NCBI GenBank assembly: GCA_913065125.1 | Contig: CAJYAG010000002.1 | Coordinates: 620,001 to 684,000 of the forward strand | Length of the DNA: 64,000 bases | DNA from: an uncultured Flavobacteriaceae bacterium | GTDB lineage: Bacteria > Bacteroidota > Bacteroidia > Flavobacteriales > Flavobacteriaceae | Direction of reading: 5' to 3' | In this document: piece after piece, positions 8,164 through 18,043 of the stretch | Layout of the letters: each line of letters opens with the position of its first letter | How positions within the stretch are numbered: the stretch's first letter is position 1 | Notes under the pieces: model-generated | Told to the model about the DNA's origin: nothing | The model's input: only the letters and a program-made list of their open reading frames with translations | Database searches by the model: none | Position numbers and translations under genes: made by a program

Positions 8164-8624
8164 AAAAAATAATAATTATAGTATTTGTAGCTTTAACTTT
8201 AAACTCATGTGCAGATCCAGGTGGGGAGGAAGTTTTTGAAGGCTTTATGTTTTCTTTTTATGAATATACAGGTGAAGATTATGATATTGAAATTGTAATT
8301 GGAGGTATGGATAATGGTATATTTAAGCCTACAGATTCAATTAAAATGGAAACTAAACTTCCTGCATTAAAAAAAGCTTATAATTTCTTTTTTGAAGACA
8401 ATAGATGGCAACCAGATTTGAATAAAATAAGAGCCATTCCTTCTGAGAAATGCTATTTTAAAATAAAATTATCTAATAATAGGGCAGAGATGATTGGAGG
8501 GTATCAAGAAGAGTTAATGAGCTTATTATTACCAAGTGGAGATGTTTTTATCGGTGATTATGGGCGTTTGGTGATTTTAATAAAAAAAGATAAAATAACA
8601 GGAAAAGCTGATTCTATATTATGA
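8160..8624 (+). CDS. Small lipoprotein, first of a tandem paralogous pair
   Basis: A 154-aa lipoprotein with lipobox LTLNSC (Cys17). I recognise no family. It aligns along its whole length with the next gene product: shared blocks include VFEGF, VIGGMxNGxFxPTDSIKM, NRWxPxLxKIRxIPSxxCYFKIKLSxNRxEM and QELMSLLLPSG. Start overlaps the upstream stop by ATGA and its own stop overlaps the next start in the same way. The two copies and the coupling to the upstream gene suggest they act with it, for example as partner or protective proteins, but that is inference. Confidence 0.7.
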   Translation: MKKIIIIVFVALTLNSCADPGGEEVFEGFMFSFYEYTGEDYDIEIVIGGMDNGIFKPTDSIKMETKLPALKKAYNFFFEDNRWQPDLNKIRAIPSEKCYFKIKLSNNRAEMIGGYQEELMSLLLPSGDVFIGDYGRLVILIKKDKITGKADSIL

Positions 8625-9085
8625 AAAAAATACTAATTTTAGCACTAATGGTTTTAACTATTTGTTCATGTGCAGAGTCAGGAAGTGAACCAGTTTTTGA
8701 GGGTTTTGAATTTGGAATTAAGAATAGAACAAATAAAAAGCACTCTATAGAATTTGTTATTGGAGGTATGTTAAACGGAAAGTTTGTTCCTACAGATTCT
8801 ATTAAAATGCAACCAGAAATTGAAATAAATGGCTACCCTTCATATTTTACTAATGAAAACAGATGGAAACCTAATTTAGATAAAATAAGAGACATTCCAT
8901 CACAACGTTGTTATTTTAAAATTAAACTATCAGATAATAGAGAAGAAATGGTAGGTAGATTTAATCAACAAGAGTTGATGAGTTTATTATTGCCTAGTGG
9001 TAATGTTTTTGTTGGTAATTACGGACGCTTGTATTTTACAATCTGGGGTAATGAAACCATTGGAAGCGCAGAAGAAGAGCTGTAA
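8621..9085 (+). CDS. Small lipoprotein, second of a tandem paralogous pair
   Basis: A 154-aa lipoprotein (lipobox LTICSC, Cys17), the same length as its upstream neighbour and roughly half identical to it, with strongest conservation in the C-terminal two thirds (PTDSIKM, CYFKIKLSDNREEM, QELMSLLLPSGNVFVGNYGR). The divergence of the N-terminal mature region (residues 25-60) compared with the conserved rest looks like partner or ligand specialisation after duplication. Last gene of the coupled trio; a terminator follows at 9102-9151. Function unknown. Confidence 0.7.
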   Translation: MKKILILALMVLTICSCAESGSEPVFEGFEFGIKNRTNKKHSIEFVIGGMLNGKFVPTDSIKMQPEIEINGYPSYFTNENRWKPNLDKIRDIPSQRCYFKIKLSDNREEMVGRFNQQELMSLLLPSGNVFVGNYGRLYFTIWGNETIGSAEEEL

Positions 9086-9101
9086 AGAAAAAGAATGCAA
9101 T

Positions 9102-9151
9102 AAACCTCAAGAGCAGAGTCAAATATATTTGATTACTTCTTGGGGTTTTTT
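9102..9151. terminator. Intrinsic terminator after the lipoprotein operon
   Basis: Arms AAACCTCAAGA and TCTTGGGGTTT (one G-U) enclose an inner palindrome TCAAATATATTTGA and are followed by a T-run. It separates the operon from the convergent mutS. Confidence 0.7.
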
Positions 9152-9203
9152 ATTCAACTGTAAAAAACAAGTGAATAAGAACTTTATACTTGCCTTGGTA
9201 TCA

Positions 9204-11834
9204 CTATTTTTTAATCAACATTCTCTTAATCTCATTCAACTTCATCAAAGCTTCAATCGGAGTTAAGGTATCGATATTGGTCGATAAAATTTCTTCTTTG
9301 ATGTTTTCTAACAAAGGATCGTCTAACTGGAAAAAGCTCAATTGCATCTCCTCATTTTGAATGTTTCTAACTGTTTGCCTAACGTCGCTGCGCGACTGAT
9401 TTTTCTCTAGCTTTTCTAATATTTTATTTGCTCTATGAATTACCTGTGTTGGCATTCCAGCCAATTTAGCAACATGAATCCCGAAACTATGATTAGAGCC
9501 ACCAGGAACCAATTTACGTAAGAAAATAATGGTATCTTTTAATTCTTTTACAGAAACATTGAAGTTTTTAACACGACTAAAAGTTTCGGTCATGTCATTT
9601 AATTCGTGATAATGCGTAGCAAATAATGTTTTTGCTTGTGATGGATGTTCGTGCAAATATTCTGCAATTGCCCACGCAATTGAAATTCCGTCATAGGTAG
9701 AGGTTCCACGTCCAATTTCATCTAACAACACCAAACTACGTTCAGAAATATTGTTTAGAATCGAAGCTGTTTCGTTCATTTCTACCATAAACGTAGATTC
9801 GCCCATCGAAATATTATCGCTTGCGCCAACACGCGTAAAAATTTTATCTACAACACCAATTCTGGCATTTTGTGCAGGAACATAACTTCCCATTTGTGCC
9901 AACAACACAATCAAAGCAGTTTGACGTAAAATGGCTGATTTACCAGACATATTTGGTCCGGTAATCATAATAATTTGTTGTTGATTTCTATTCAATACCA
10001 CATCATTTGCAATATATTCTTCTCCAATTGGCAATTGTTTTTCAATTACAGGATGGCGCCCGTTTTTAATTTCTAAATCGGTGCTTTCATCTAAAACCGG
10101 ACGGATATAATTATTGTCAATCGCCGTTTTTGCAAAAGACAACAAACAATCTAATTTTGCAATTCCGTTGGCATTTTGCTGAATTGGTTGTACAAAATTG
10201 ATGATATACTGAATCAGTTTAGAGAAAATTTCGAACTCTAAAACTTGAATTTTTTCTTCTGCTCCTAATATTTTAGTTTCGTATTCTTTCAATTCTTCGG
10301 TAATATAACGCTCGGCATTTACCAACGTTTGTTTACGAATCCACTCTTCAGGAACTTTGTCTTTATGTGTGTTTCTAACTTCAATATAATATCCGAAAAC
10401 ATTATTAAAAGCAATTTTTAAACTTGTAATTCCGGTTCGATCTGTTTCACGAGCCAACATATTGTCTAAATATTCTTTTCCAGAATTTGAAATGGCACGT
10501 AAATCATCTAATTCTTGTGAAACTTCATTAGCAATGGCATTTCCTTTGTTGATATTCACAGGAGCATCATCAAAGATTGTTTCAGAAATTTTTGCAATCA
10601 ATTCTGAGCAATTGTTTAGTGATTTTCCGATTTGTTTTACAGATGCATTGGTGCTTTTTTCAGCAGCTTCTTTTATCGGAATAATCGCTTGTAAAGAATT
10701 CTTTAAGTACACAACTTCTCTTGGCGATGCTTTGCCTGTTGCTACTTTAGAAATTAAGCGTTCAATATCACTTATTTGTTTGATTTGATAGGTAACCGTT
10801 TCAAAGAAATCATCAGAATTGATTAAATAGTTTACCGTTTCATGGCGTTGTTGAATTTCTTTAATATTCTTCAACGGCAAGGCCAACCAACGCTTTAATA
10901 GGCGTCCGCCCATCGGCGAAATGGTTGCATCAATAATATCAAGAAGAGTCACAGAATTATTAGAAGTTCCATGATATAATTCTAAATTTCTAACGGTAAA
11001 TCTGTCCATCCAAACATAATTATCTTCTGCAATTCTTGAGATATTTTGAATGTGCGATACTTGTTTGTGTTGTGTTTCTGATAAATAAAATAATACTGCT
11101 CCGGCAGCTATAATTCCGCTAGACAATTCTTGAATTCCGAAACCTTTTAAACTTTTTACTTTGAAATGATTTTGCAACGTTTCTTGCGCGTATTCTGTTT
11201 GAAAAACCCAATCGTCTAAGTAAAACGTATAAAAACGATTTTCAAATAGTTCTAGAAATTGTTGTTTGTGTCTTTTCTCAACCAAGACTTCACTCGGACT
11301 AAAATTTTGTAATAATTTATCGATGTATTCTTCGTTTCCTTGTGCAACTAAATATTCTCCGGTAGAAACATCTAGAAATGAAATTCCGAGTTGTTTTTTT
11401 GTTGCTGAGCGTGTCGAAGTATCAAAATGAACTGCCGCTAAAAAATTATTCGTTTTGGTATTTAAAACTTCATCATTTAATGCAACACCAGGCGTAACCA
11501 ATTCTGTAACGCCACGTTTTACAATGGTTTTGGTCATTTTTGGATCTTCTAATTGATCACAAATGGCCACTCGCATTCCGGCTTTTACCAATTTTGGTAA
11601 ATAGGTATTTATAGAATGATGCGGAAAACCAGCTAAGGCAGTTTCGGTATCACTTCCTGCGCCACGTTTTGTTAAGGTAATTCCTAAAACATGTGCGGCT
11701 TTTTTAGCATCTTCACCAAAGGTTTCGTAAAAATCTCCAACTCTAAACAACAACATTGCATCAGGATATTTTACCTTGATGGCATTGTATTGTTTCATTA
11801 ATGGAGTAACCTTTTTTGTGGTTGCTTTTGCCAA
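9204..11834 (-). CDS. mutS: DNA mismatch repair protein MutS
   Basis: The 876-aa product has the full MutS layout: N-terminal mismatch-binding domain with the Phe-x-Glu motif in GDFYETFG (residues 33-40), the connector and lever domains, and the C-terminal ABC-type ATPase with Walker A GPNMSGKS near residue 625, Walker [17 protein letters not shown] and the ATHYHEL switch. MutS recognises base mismatches and recruits MutL. Length is normal and there are no disruptions. The C-terminal tail is short. Convergent with the lipoprotein operon upstream in the window. Confidence 0.98.
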   Translation of the reverse strand: MAKATTKKVTPLMKQYNAIKVKYPDAMLLFRVGDFYETFGEDAKKAAHVLGITLTKRGAGSDTETALAGFPHHSINTYLPKLVKAGMRVAICDQLEDPKMTKTIVKRGVTELVTPGVALNDEVLNTKTNNFLAAVHFDTSTRSATKKQLGISFLDVSTGEYLVAQGNEEYIDKLLQNFSPSEVLVEKRHKQQFLELFENRFYTFYLDDWVFQTEYAQETLQNHFKVKSLKGFGIQELSSGIIAAGAVLFYLSETQHKQVSHIQNISRIAEDNYVWMDRFTVRNLELYHGTSNNSVTLLDIIDATISPMGGRLLKRWLALPLKNIKEIQQRHETVNYLINSDDFFETVTYQIKQISDIERLISKVATGKASPREVVYLKNSLQAIIPIKEAAEKSTNASVKQIGKSLNNCSELIAKISETIFDDAPVNINKGNAIANEVSQELDDLRAISNSGKEYLDNMLARETDRTGITSLKIAFNNVFGYYIEVRNTHKDKVPEEWIRKQTLVNAERYITEELKEYETKILGAEEKIQVLEFEIFSKLIQYIINFVQPIQQNANGIAKLDCLLSFAKTAIDNNYIRPVLDESTDLEIKNGRHPVIEKQLPIGEEYIANDVVLNRNQQQIIMITGPNMSGKSAILRQTALIVLLAQMGSYVPAQNARIGVVDKIFTRVGASDNISMGESTFMVEMNETASILNNISERSLVLLDEIGRGTSTYDGISIAWAIAEYLHEHPSQAKTLFATHYHELNDMTETFSRVKNFNVSVKELKDTIIFLRKLVPGGSNHSFGIHVAKLAGMPTQVIHRANKILEKLEKNQSRSDVRQTVRNIQNEEMQLSFFQLDDPLLENIKEEILSTNIDTLTPIEALMKLNEIKRMLIKK

Positions 11835-11878
11835 GTCTTTCGGAATTTTAAATTAGTTTTGCGAAGTTACAAAAAGTA

Positions 11879-11942
11879 GGCAGTATTCAATATTCGGTAA
11901 ACAGTTTTTTACTGCCAACTGTTACTGCTAACTGAAAACTAA
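11879..11942. repeat. CAGT/ACTG-type intergenic repeat, copy A
   Basis: A stretch made of imperfect inverted CAGTTTTT/ACTG units, including CAGTTTTTTACTGCCAACTG and ending GAAAACT directly before the next ATG. Related stretches occur at 20127-20185 (sharing CAGTTTTTTACTG) and 48355-48417. Confidence 0.6.
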
Positions 11943-11945
11943 ATT

Positions 11946-12473
11946 ATGAGAAAACTAAAAAATAGCGAGTTAGGAAGAATTTCTGTGGATGCATTTAAAG
12001 ATGTTGTTAAAACGCCTTTAATTGTGGTGCTAGATAATATTAGAAGTTTAAATAATGTGGGTGCTGTTTTTAGAACCTCAGATGCTTTTTTAATCGAAAA
12101 AATTTATCTCTGCGGAATTACCGCAACACCGCCAAACAAAGAAATTCATAAAACTGCATTAGGCGCAACCGAATCCGTTGCATGGGAATATGTAAAAGAT
12201 ACGTTGACACTTATTCAAAAATTAAAAGAATCTAAAATTAAAGTACTTTCAATTGAACAAGCTGAAAACAGTACAATGTTGAACGAATTTACTCCTGATA
12301 AAAACCAAAAATATGCCGTTGTCATGGGAAATGAAGTAAAAGGCGTACAACAAGAAGTTGTAAATGCTTCAGATGTTTGTATTGAAATTCCGCAATTAGG
12401 AACCAAACACTCATTAAATATCTCTGTAAGTTGTGGTGTAGTTTTGTGGGACTTGTTTAATAAGCTGAAATAA
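11946..12473 (+). CDS. SPOUT-class RNA 2'-O-methyltransferase (TrmH/SpoU family)
   Basis: A 175-aa protein consisting of the SPOUT catalytic domain only. Motif 1 is seen in LDNIRSLNNVGAVFRTSDAF, motif 2 in VMGNEVKGV and motif 3 in IPQLGTKHSLNISVSCGVVL, with the conserved Arg of motif 1 and Asn of motif 3 present. Such enzymes methylate the 2'-OH of tRNA or rRNA nucleotides using SAM. The lack of an extra RNA-binding domain resembles TrmL/TrmH-type proteins, but the target cannot be told from sequence. The repeat copy A abuts its start codon. Confidence 0.9.
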   Translation: MRKLKNSELGRISVDAFKDVVKTPLIVVLDNIRSLNNVGAVFRTSDAFLIEKIYLCGITATPPNKEIHKTALGATESVAWEYVKDTLTLIQKLKESKIKVLSIEQAENSTMLNEFTPDKNQKYAVVMGNEVKGVQQEVVNASDVCIEIPQLGTKHSLNISVSCGVVLWDLFNKLK

Positions 12474-12560
12474 TTTTTGAATTTATGGCAGAATGCAATA
12501 CATTTATGTCATATTGTTATTCCCTCTAACAGGTATTGTTTAACTTAAAGAATCATAAAA

Positions 12561-12668
12561 ATGAAAAAAGAAATGTATTTAAAAAATGTAAGTTTAAAAT
12601 CCCAACCAGGAGGAAATGAAGAAAACGGAGATGGTGATGAAGGAACTCAAGGCGGTGAAGGAGGTTAG
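12561..12668 (+). CDS. 35-aa acidic Gly-rich peptide, candidate signal or RiPP-type precursor
   Basis: A short ORF encoding a 35-residue peptide: a basic N-terminal part MKKEMYLKNVSLKSQPGG followed by a 17-residue tail of only Asn, Glu, Gly, Asp, Thr and Gln that ends GGEGG. The Gly-Gly at 17-18 could be a double-glycine processing site, but the usual hydrophobic leader pattern is weak. It lies 45 bp before a TPR histidine kinase gene, from which it is separated by a small hairpin with a T-run, so it may be expressed at a higher level than the kinase. I know no family. A coding role is suggested by the strong amino-acid bias and the context, not proven. Confidence 0.55.
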   Translation: MKKEMYLKNVSLKSQPGGNEENGDGDEGTQGGEGG

Positions 12669-12686
12669 ATAAAACATCTATAATGC

Positions 12687-12712
12687 CTTGATTTATCAAG
12701 TATTTTTTATTT
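12687..12712 (+). terminator. Weak intrinsic terminator/attenuator after the peptide gene
   Basis: CTTGA-TTTA-TCAAG followed by TATTTTTTATTT, placed between the peptide stop codon and the kinase start. The 5-bp stem is weak, so partial readthrough into the kinase gene is plausible. Confidence 0.45.
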
Positions 12713-14686
12713 ATGAATATTAAAAATTTATTTTTTCTTGCAACTTTTTTTCTTGTTTGTGAAATTTCTTTTTCACAAACTAATGAGGTGTTACAAAAAA
12801 AAGATTCAATTATTTATCTCTTAAAAAATGCCAAGGGAAAGCAACAATTAAAATTTTTAAAAAGAGCCACAGAGTTATCTCAAGAATTACAAATTGATTC
12901 TTTAATCATGGCATCTAATAATAAGTATGGTTTACAGAGTTTTTTTGAAAAGAAAACGAAAGGATTAGATATTGCCCAAAAAAACTTAAACAGTCTATAT
13001 TTAAAATCTAATGATTCTTTTGCATTAGCCAAATCATACCATTATAAAGCGTTGATTTTTTCATTAATTTTTAAAAAAGATAGTTCTTTATATTATTATC
13101 AAGAATCAAAAAATATTTCCCTTTTGCTTAAAGATTCTTTAGAGGTTGGTAGACGTTTGTTAAGTATGGCAAATTTGCAACTCGGTGGAAAAGATTATTT
13201 GGGTGCAGAAGTTTCATCTATTGAAGGATTGCGTTTTTTAGAACCTATAAATGATTACCGATATTCAGGCAGTTTGTATAATAACCTCGGAATAGTTGCT
13301 AAGAGGTTAAAAAAATATGACGAAGCGATTAAGTATTATAATAAATCAAAACAAGTACATCAAAAAAACCCAAGTAAAAGAAGAAAAGAAATTGGCCAGT
13401 TAAATTATTTTAATAATGTTGGAACAACCTACACTGATGAAGGAAAATACCAAAAAGCAATTTCTTTTTTTAAACAAGGACTACAATTAGATAGTATTGA
13501 AATGAAGTACCCAAGATCTTTTGTTTTGTTGACAAATAATCTTGCAAATAATTATTTAAAAATAGGAGAGTTTGATAAAGCAATAAAAAATTTACGAAAA
13601 GCGAATACGATTTCAACCAAGAGTAATAATATTAAAGAATTGAGTACTAACCATAATATACAATCTATTTATTATTATAAAACTAAGGATACTAAAAAAT
13701 CTGTATTTCATGCAAAAAAAGCACTTAGATACGCTAGGAAGTCAAAATTTTTAAGTAGAGAAACAACTATTTTATCCAATATTTCAAAATACAAGTTAGT
13801 TCCGCCGAATGAAGTAAATGCTTACATGTTAAGGTATATTCAGATTAATGATAGCTTGTTAGATGCAGAACGAACACTTAAAAATCAGTTTGCTAAAATA
13901 CGTTATGAAACTGGTAAAAAGGAGAAAGAGAATGTTACTTTAAAGGTTGAAAATGAAAAGAAACAATTAGAAATAGCACAAGAAAAGCAACAGAAGTTAA
14001 TTGGTTTTTTATTAGCAACAGCAAGTTTACTTATTTTAGGAATAAGTATTTTGGTTTTTAAAAACCGCAGAAAGAAACTCGCTTTTGAAACGCAACTACA
14101 AAAGGCTGAAGTTAGAGAACACGAGCGCCAGCAAATCGCAAAATCGTTACATGATGAAGTAGCTGGAGATTTAAGAGTTTTACACCAGCAATTGGAACAA
14201 ACGAATCAGATTGAGGTAGCAGAAAAACTAGACGTTGTTAAAAATAATGTAAGAAATTTATCTCATCAATTAAGTAGTGTACATTTTAATGAAGTTAGTT
14301 TTAAAGATCAGGTGATTAATTTAATTAGTGATTATTTTTCTGCAAAATGTAAAATAACGATAAACGGATTAAAAGAAAACGATTGGAAAGCGATTGCAAA
14401 CCCTATTAAAAGAACGTTGTATTTAAGCACTAGAGAAAGCATACAGAACTCTATGAAACACGCGGGGGCAACTCAATTAAAGATTGATTTAAAGAAAGAT
14501 AAAAATAATGTATATTTAACTGTTGAAGATAATGGAGTTGGATTTGATCTTTCTGAAAAAGCAAACGGAATTGGCTTAAAAAATCAAAGAGAAAGAATAG
14601 AAGAATTAAAAGGGAATATTGAAATTAAAAGCGAAATAAATAGAGGAACAACCATAAAAATTGAAATCCCCATAAATGCCCGATAA
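12713..14686 (+). CDS. TPR-containing sensor histidine kinase (HisKA_3 type)
   Basis: A 657-aa protein with an N-terminal signal/anchor sequence, about ten tetratricopeptide-like helices (residues 60-390; for example YNNLGIVAKRLKKYDEAIKY and NNLANNYLKIGEFDKAIKN), a coiled coil, one transmembrane helix (about 429-450), and a cytoplasmic kinase. The dimerisation/phosphoacceptor site is His480 in KSLHDEVAGDL, the N box has Asn579 in SIQNSMKHAG, and the G1 box is DNGVGFD (606-612), with GIGLKNQRERIEEL as G2. The TPR domain would be periplasmic, suited to sensing a peptide or protein. Overlaps the response regulator by 11 bp. Confidence 0.93.
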   Translation: MNIKNLFFLATFFLVCEISFSQTNEVLQKKDSIIYLLKNAKGKQQLKFLKRATELSQELQIDSLIMASNNKYGLQSFFEKKTKGLDIAQKNLNSLYLKSNDSFALAKSYHYKALIFSLIFKKDSSLYYYQESKNISLLLKDSLEVGRRLLSMANLQLGGKDYLGAEVSSIEGLRFLEPINDYRYSGSLYNNLGIVAKRLKKYDEAIKYYNKSKQVHQKNPSKRRKEIGQLNYFNNVGTTYTDEGKYQKAISFFKQGLQLDSIEMKYPRSFVLLTNNLANNYLKIGEFDKAIKNLRKANTISTKSNNIKELSTNHNIQSIYYYKTKDTKKSVFHAKKALRYARKSKFLSRETTILSNISKYKLVPPNEVNAYMLRYIQINDSLLDAERTLKNQFAKIRYETGKKEKENVTLKVENEKKQLEIAQEKQQKLIGFLLATASLLILGISILVFKNRRKKLAFETQLQKAEVREHERQQIAKSLHDEVAGDLRVLHQQLEQTNQIEVAEKLDVVKNNVRNLSHQLSSVHFNEVSFKDQVINLISDYFSAKCKITINGLKENDWKAIANPIKRTLYLSTRESIQNSMKHAGATQLKIDLKKDKNNVYLTVEDNGVGFDLSEKANGIGLKNQRERIEELKGNIEIKSEINRGTTIKIEIPINAR

Positions 14687-15341
14687 GTTAAAAATTTTAA
14701 TAGTGGATGATCACCAATTAATTATTGACGGAATTATTTCTTCTCTAAATGAAGTTGGAGATTTTGAGATTTTTTCTAGTACAAATTGCGATGATGCTTA
14801 TGCAAAATTAAAGCAAAAAACTTTTGATATTCTTTTTACCGATTTAAGTTTTGATAATGATATCAGATCAACAAAATTAAATGGAGGAGAAAGCTTAATT
14901 AAAGCAATTCAAAAAGAAGAAATTCCTGTAAAAATAGCTGTTATTACTGGTCATTCTGAAACCAATCGTATTTATAATGTAATTCAGAATTTAAAACCTT
15001 CAGCCTATTTATTAAAAACAAAATGCAATGCAACGGAGTTAAACTTTGCTATTCAAAAAATGATGTCGGACGATTTTTATTATACACACGAAGTGCATCA
15101 AAAGATAATTCGCAGAGCTTGTATTAATATTCAAATGGATGAAGTTGCCATTCAAATTTTAAAAGAATTACCTAATCAATCTAAGATTAGTAATTTAGAA
15201 GGAATCATTAAAAAAGAAGATGGAACATTACTAAAACAACGATCTATAGAAAGTAAATTAGCAAATTTACGGATAGATTTAAATGCAGTAAACAATACAG
15301 ACTTAATCTTAAAAGCAAAGGAATTAGGAATTATTGACTAA
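14676..15341 (+). CDS. Response regulator with diverged LuxR-type output domain
   Basis: A 221-aa protein. The receiver has the acidic pair Asp11-Asp12 (LIVDDHQL), phospho-acceptor Asp56 in LFTDLSF, the Thr91 switch in VITGHS and Lys114 in YLLKTK. The C-terminal 70 residues follow the order of a NarL/FixJ helix-turn-helix (RSIESKLANLRIDLNAVNNTDLI ending AKELGIID resembles the last two helices), but the first helices are poorly conserved and there is an insertion, so DNA binding may be altered. Overlaps the kinase gene by 11 bp: a cognate pair. A terminator follows at 15504-15538. Confidence 0.88.
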   Translation: MPDKLKILIVDDHQLIIDGIISSLNEVGDFEIFSSTNCDDAYAKLKQKTFDILFTDLSFDNDIRSTKLNGGESLIKAIQKEEIPVKIAVITGHSETNRIYNVIQNLKPSAYLLKTKCNATELNFAIQKMMSDDFYYTHEVHQKIIRRACINIQMDEVAIQILKELPNQSKISNLEGIIKKEDGTLLKQRSIESKLANLRIDLNAVNNTDLILKAKELGIID

Positions 15342-15503
15342 TGTTTTGCGGAAAAATACATTTTCACTTACGGCTTTATACAGTTATGCTTGGTTATTAG
15401 CGTATATCTTTGGTAGTGTATAAAAGAGATTCCAAAATCTAAACGATGTGGGAATTGTTATTTAGGTTTGTTTTTTAGGGGAACAAACTAGAGAAAGAAG
15501 GTG

Positions 15504-15538
15504 AAAAGCTTTTAGTTGAAAAACTAGAAGCTTTTTTT
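15504..15538. terminator. Bidirectional intrinsic terminator
   Basis: Arms AAGCTTTTAGTT and AACTAGAAGCTT around GAAA, followed by seven T on the plus strand and a T-rich stretch on the other strand. It separates the response regulator from convergent mgtE. Confidence 0.8.
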
Positions 15539-16886
15539 ACAAACCAATAATTAGTTTTGCAATCCAAAAGTAAATTAGAATTCCAAAAATATCATTACTT
15601 GTTGTAATAAAAGGACCTGTTGCAATTGCTGGGTCAATTCCGCGTTTATTTAAAAATAATGGAATAAAAGTACCTATTAAACCCGCAACAATAATAACAA
15701 CTATTAATGATACTGAAATCGCAAAGGCTTTTTGAGCCTGCCCATTATAAAGCCAAATAAATAAAAATAAAAATACCGCTAATATCAATCCGTTTAGGGC
15801 AGCAAGTAGCATTTCTTTAATCAATCGTTTATTTACGCTTCCTTTTACATCATCGTTTGCCAAACCTTGAACTATAATTGCAGATGATTGTACACCAACA
15901 TTTCCTGCCATTGCTGCAATTAAAGGTGTGAAAAAGAATAATATTGCGTCTTCACTAAATAATTCTTGAAAACCTTCCATAATTAAGAAAGCGCCAACAC
16001 CACCAATTAATCCTAAAAACAACCAAGGAATTCGGGCTTTAGTTAATTGAAAAATACTGTCATCAGAATCTACATCTTGAGTTAAACCAGCAGCCATTTG
16101 ATAATCTTTATCTGCTTCTTCTTTTAAGACATCAACAATGTCGTCAATGGTAATTCTACCTAACAAAACATTATTATCATCTACCACAGGTATTGCTTCT
16201 AAATCGTATTTAGCCATAATTCTTGCAACTTCATCATCATCTTCATTTACGTTTACAGAATCTACTGTAGGTTTAGAAATATCAGCAATTTTTTGGTCAG
16301 ATTTTGCTATTATCAAATCTTTTAAAGATAACCTACCAACCAACTTGTCTTCTTTGTCTACAACATAGATAGAATGTACTCTAGTAACTTCTTTTGCTTG
16401 GCCTCTAATTCTTCTCATGCAACCAGCAACTGTCCACGTTTCATATACTTTTACTAGCTCTTTGGCCATTAACGAACCCGCAGTGTTGTTTTCGTAAGAA
16501 AGTAATTCTTTAATGTCTGCTGCTAATTCGTCATCGTCTAACGCTTTAATTACACGCCTTTGACGTTCTTCTGAAAGTTCTCCTATAATATCTGCAGCAT
16601 CATCGGAGTCCATTTCGCCAACTTCGTCTGCAATTTCTTTGGCAGAAAAATTTTCAAGTATTTTTTCACGAATGTCTTCATCTAACTCTGTAAGAATTTC
16701 AGATGTTTTTTCGCTATCTAAAAGTTTGATAATATAAATAGCTTCATCAAAAGTTACCTCGTCTAATACCTCTGCAATATCTGCAAAGTGAACATCAGAA
16801 AATAAATCAATTAGTGCTTCATCATTTTTTAAAATGATAAGCTCAGAGAGGTTTTCTAAAAATTCATCGGTAATTTCAAATGCCAT
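15537..16886 (-). CDS. mgtE: Magnesium transporter MgtE
   Basis: A 449-aa protein of the MgtE family, a Mg2+ (and Co2+) channel of the inner membrane gated by cytosolic Mg2+. The N-terminal helical superfamily domain (residues 1-130; [34 protein letters not shown]), two CBS domains (about 135-255; [22 protein letters not shown] and [20 protein letters not shown]) and a five-helix membrane domain (from about 285: [33 protein letters not shown]) are all present. Overlaps the 5' neighbouring rsmA by 11 bp, so they are co-transcribed. Confidence 0.96.
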   Translation of the reverse strand: MAFEITDEFLENLSELIILKNDEALIDLFSDVHFADIAEVLDEVTFDEAIYIIKLLDSEKTSEILTELDEDIREKILENFSAKEIADEVGEMDSDDAADIIGELSEERQRRVIKALDDDELAADIKELLSYENNTAGSLMAKELVKVYETWTVAGCMRRIRGQAKEVTRVHSIYVVDKEDKLVGRLSLKDLIIAKSDQKIADISKPTVDSVNVNEDDDEVARIMAKYDLEAIPVVDDNNVLLGRITIDDIVDVLKEEADKDYQMAAGLTQDVDSDDSIFQLTKARIPWLFLGLIGGVGAFLIMEGFQELFSEDAILFFFTPLIAAMAGNVGVQSSAIIVQGLANDDVKGSVNKRLIKEMLLAALNGLILAVFLFLFIWLYNGQAQKAFAISVSLIVVIIVAGLIGTFIPLFLNKRGIDPAIATGPFITTSNDIFGILIYFWIAKLIIGL

Positions 16887-17679
16887 TTTCTGCTATTTTT
16901 GAAGTCAAGTTAATGAATTCCTGAACGGATAATTGCTCAGGTCGTTTCGCAAATATAGGGTCTTCTTTTAGAGTATCCGAAAGATTAAAGGATTTTAAAC
17001 TTCCTCGCAACATTTTTCTTCGTTGATTAAATGCCATTTTTACAACTCTAAAAAATAATTTTTCATCTACAGGAAGTGTATAGTTTTCTTTTCTGATCAA
17101 TCTTATTACGCCAGAATCTACTTTTGGTGGCGGATTAAAAACAGTTGGCGGAACGGTAAACAAATACTCTACATCAAAAAAAGCTTGGGTTAAAACAGAT
17201 AAAATTCCGTACACTTTACTTCCTTCTTTTTCTGCAATTCTCAACGCTACTTCTTTTTGAAACATACCAGCAAATTCTGGTACAAACTCTCTGTTTTCAA
17301 TTGCTCTAAAAAGTATTTGAGAAGAAATATTATATGGAAAATTACCTATGATGGCAAATTGTTCGTTATTAAATATCTTGTTAATATCTTGTTTTAAAAA
17401 ATCGCCTTCAATTATGGAGAATTTCTTTTTACTAGTGTCTAATTTTAAATGCTCTACAGGAAATGATTCTTTTAAATAAGCCACAGAATCATAATCAAGC
17501 TCCATTACGGTAATTTTTGGTTTTTTCTCTAAAAGATATTTCGTTAAAACGCCCATTCCTGGACCAATTTCTAATACATGATTGTATCCTTTTTCTGTAA
17601 GTGCATCAGCTATTTTTTTAGCAATACTTTCGTCAGTTAAAAAATGTTGTCCTAAATGTTTTTTGGCTTTAACGCTCAT
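16876..17679 (-). CDS. rsmA: 16S rRNA dimethyladenosine transferase RsmA (KsgA)
   Basis: A 267-aa enzyme that dimethylates two adjacent adenosines in helix 45 of 16S rRNA during small-subunit maturation. Seen: [12 protein letters not shown] at the N terminus, SAM motif [21 protein letters not shown], catalytic motif [19 protein letters not shown], and the C-terminal RNA-binding part with [12 protein letters not shown] and [13 protein letters not shown]. Length is normal. It sits between the DUF4286 gene (1 bp gap) and mgtE (11-bp overlap), a common flavobacterial arrangement. Confidence 0.97.
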   Translation of the reverse strand: MSVKAKKHLGQHFLTDESIAKKIADALTEKGYNHVLEIGPGMGVLTKYLLEKKPKITVMELDYDSVAYLKESFPVEHLKLDTSKKKFSIIEGDFLKQDINKIFNNEQFAIIGNFPYNISSQILFRAIENREFVPEFAGMFQKEVALRIAEKEGSKVYGILSVLTQAFFDVEYLFTVPPTVFNPPPKVDSGVIRLIRKENYTLPVDEKLFFRVVKMAFNQRRKMLRGSLKSFNLSDTLKEDPIFAKRPEQLSVQEFINLTSKIAENGI

Positions 17680-17680
17680 G

Positions 17681-18010
17681 TTAATTTTTTACTTCGTTCG
17701 AGAAAAATTCGTTTACTAATTTTAATTCTGTTCTAAATGCTAATACTTTATCTGCAAATTTTTGCATTCCGTCTGCTTGCAATCTCTCTGCGTCTTCTTT
17801 ATAATACTTGTCTAAATCTTCTCTGGTTTTAGCAGTGTATTGAACAGAATAAGTAATTCCGCCCATTTCTTCTTCAATTAAAACCTGCGTTAATTTTGCA
17901 GAGGTAAATTTTCCTGTTGCCAAAACTTCCGGAATGTGTTTGTGAATCCATGCTAACCATTCTTTATGAATGCTGGTATCTATGCTTAAAGTTACGTTAT
18001 AAATGTACAT
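17681..18010 (-). CDS. DUF4286 family protein
   Basis: A 109-aa protein beginning [20 protein letters not shown], matching the DUF4286 family (ferredoxin-like dimeric alpha/beta barrel fold, function unknown). I chose the ATG at 18010 because family members start with the M-x-x-Y-N-V-T strand; the 11 extra codons of the longer frame (to 18043) overlap the palindrome at 18044-18062 region and look non-coding. Located 1 bp before rsmA; these two are usually together with mgtE in Flavobacteriia, so a link to ribosome maturation or simple operon history is possible. Confidence 0.85.
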   Translation of the reverse strand: MYIYNVTLSIDTSIHKEWLAWIHKHIPEVLATGKFTSAKLTQVLIEEEMGGITYSVQYTAKTREDLDKYYKEDAERLQADGMQKFADKVLAFRTELKLVNEFFSNEVKN

Positions 18011-18043
18011 GCTTTTTAATGTAATTATGAAACAATAAATCAA

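Noticed and set aside
8997..9266. 89-codon ORF after the lipoprotein pair
   Set aside because: It overlaps the end of the second lipoprotein in another frame, runs through the terminator and into mutS; no family features.
15345..15500. Possible remnant of a cassette or mobile sequence between the response regulator and the terminator
   Set aside because: It has a slightly different base composition, but I found no core site, inverted ends or coding remnant.
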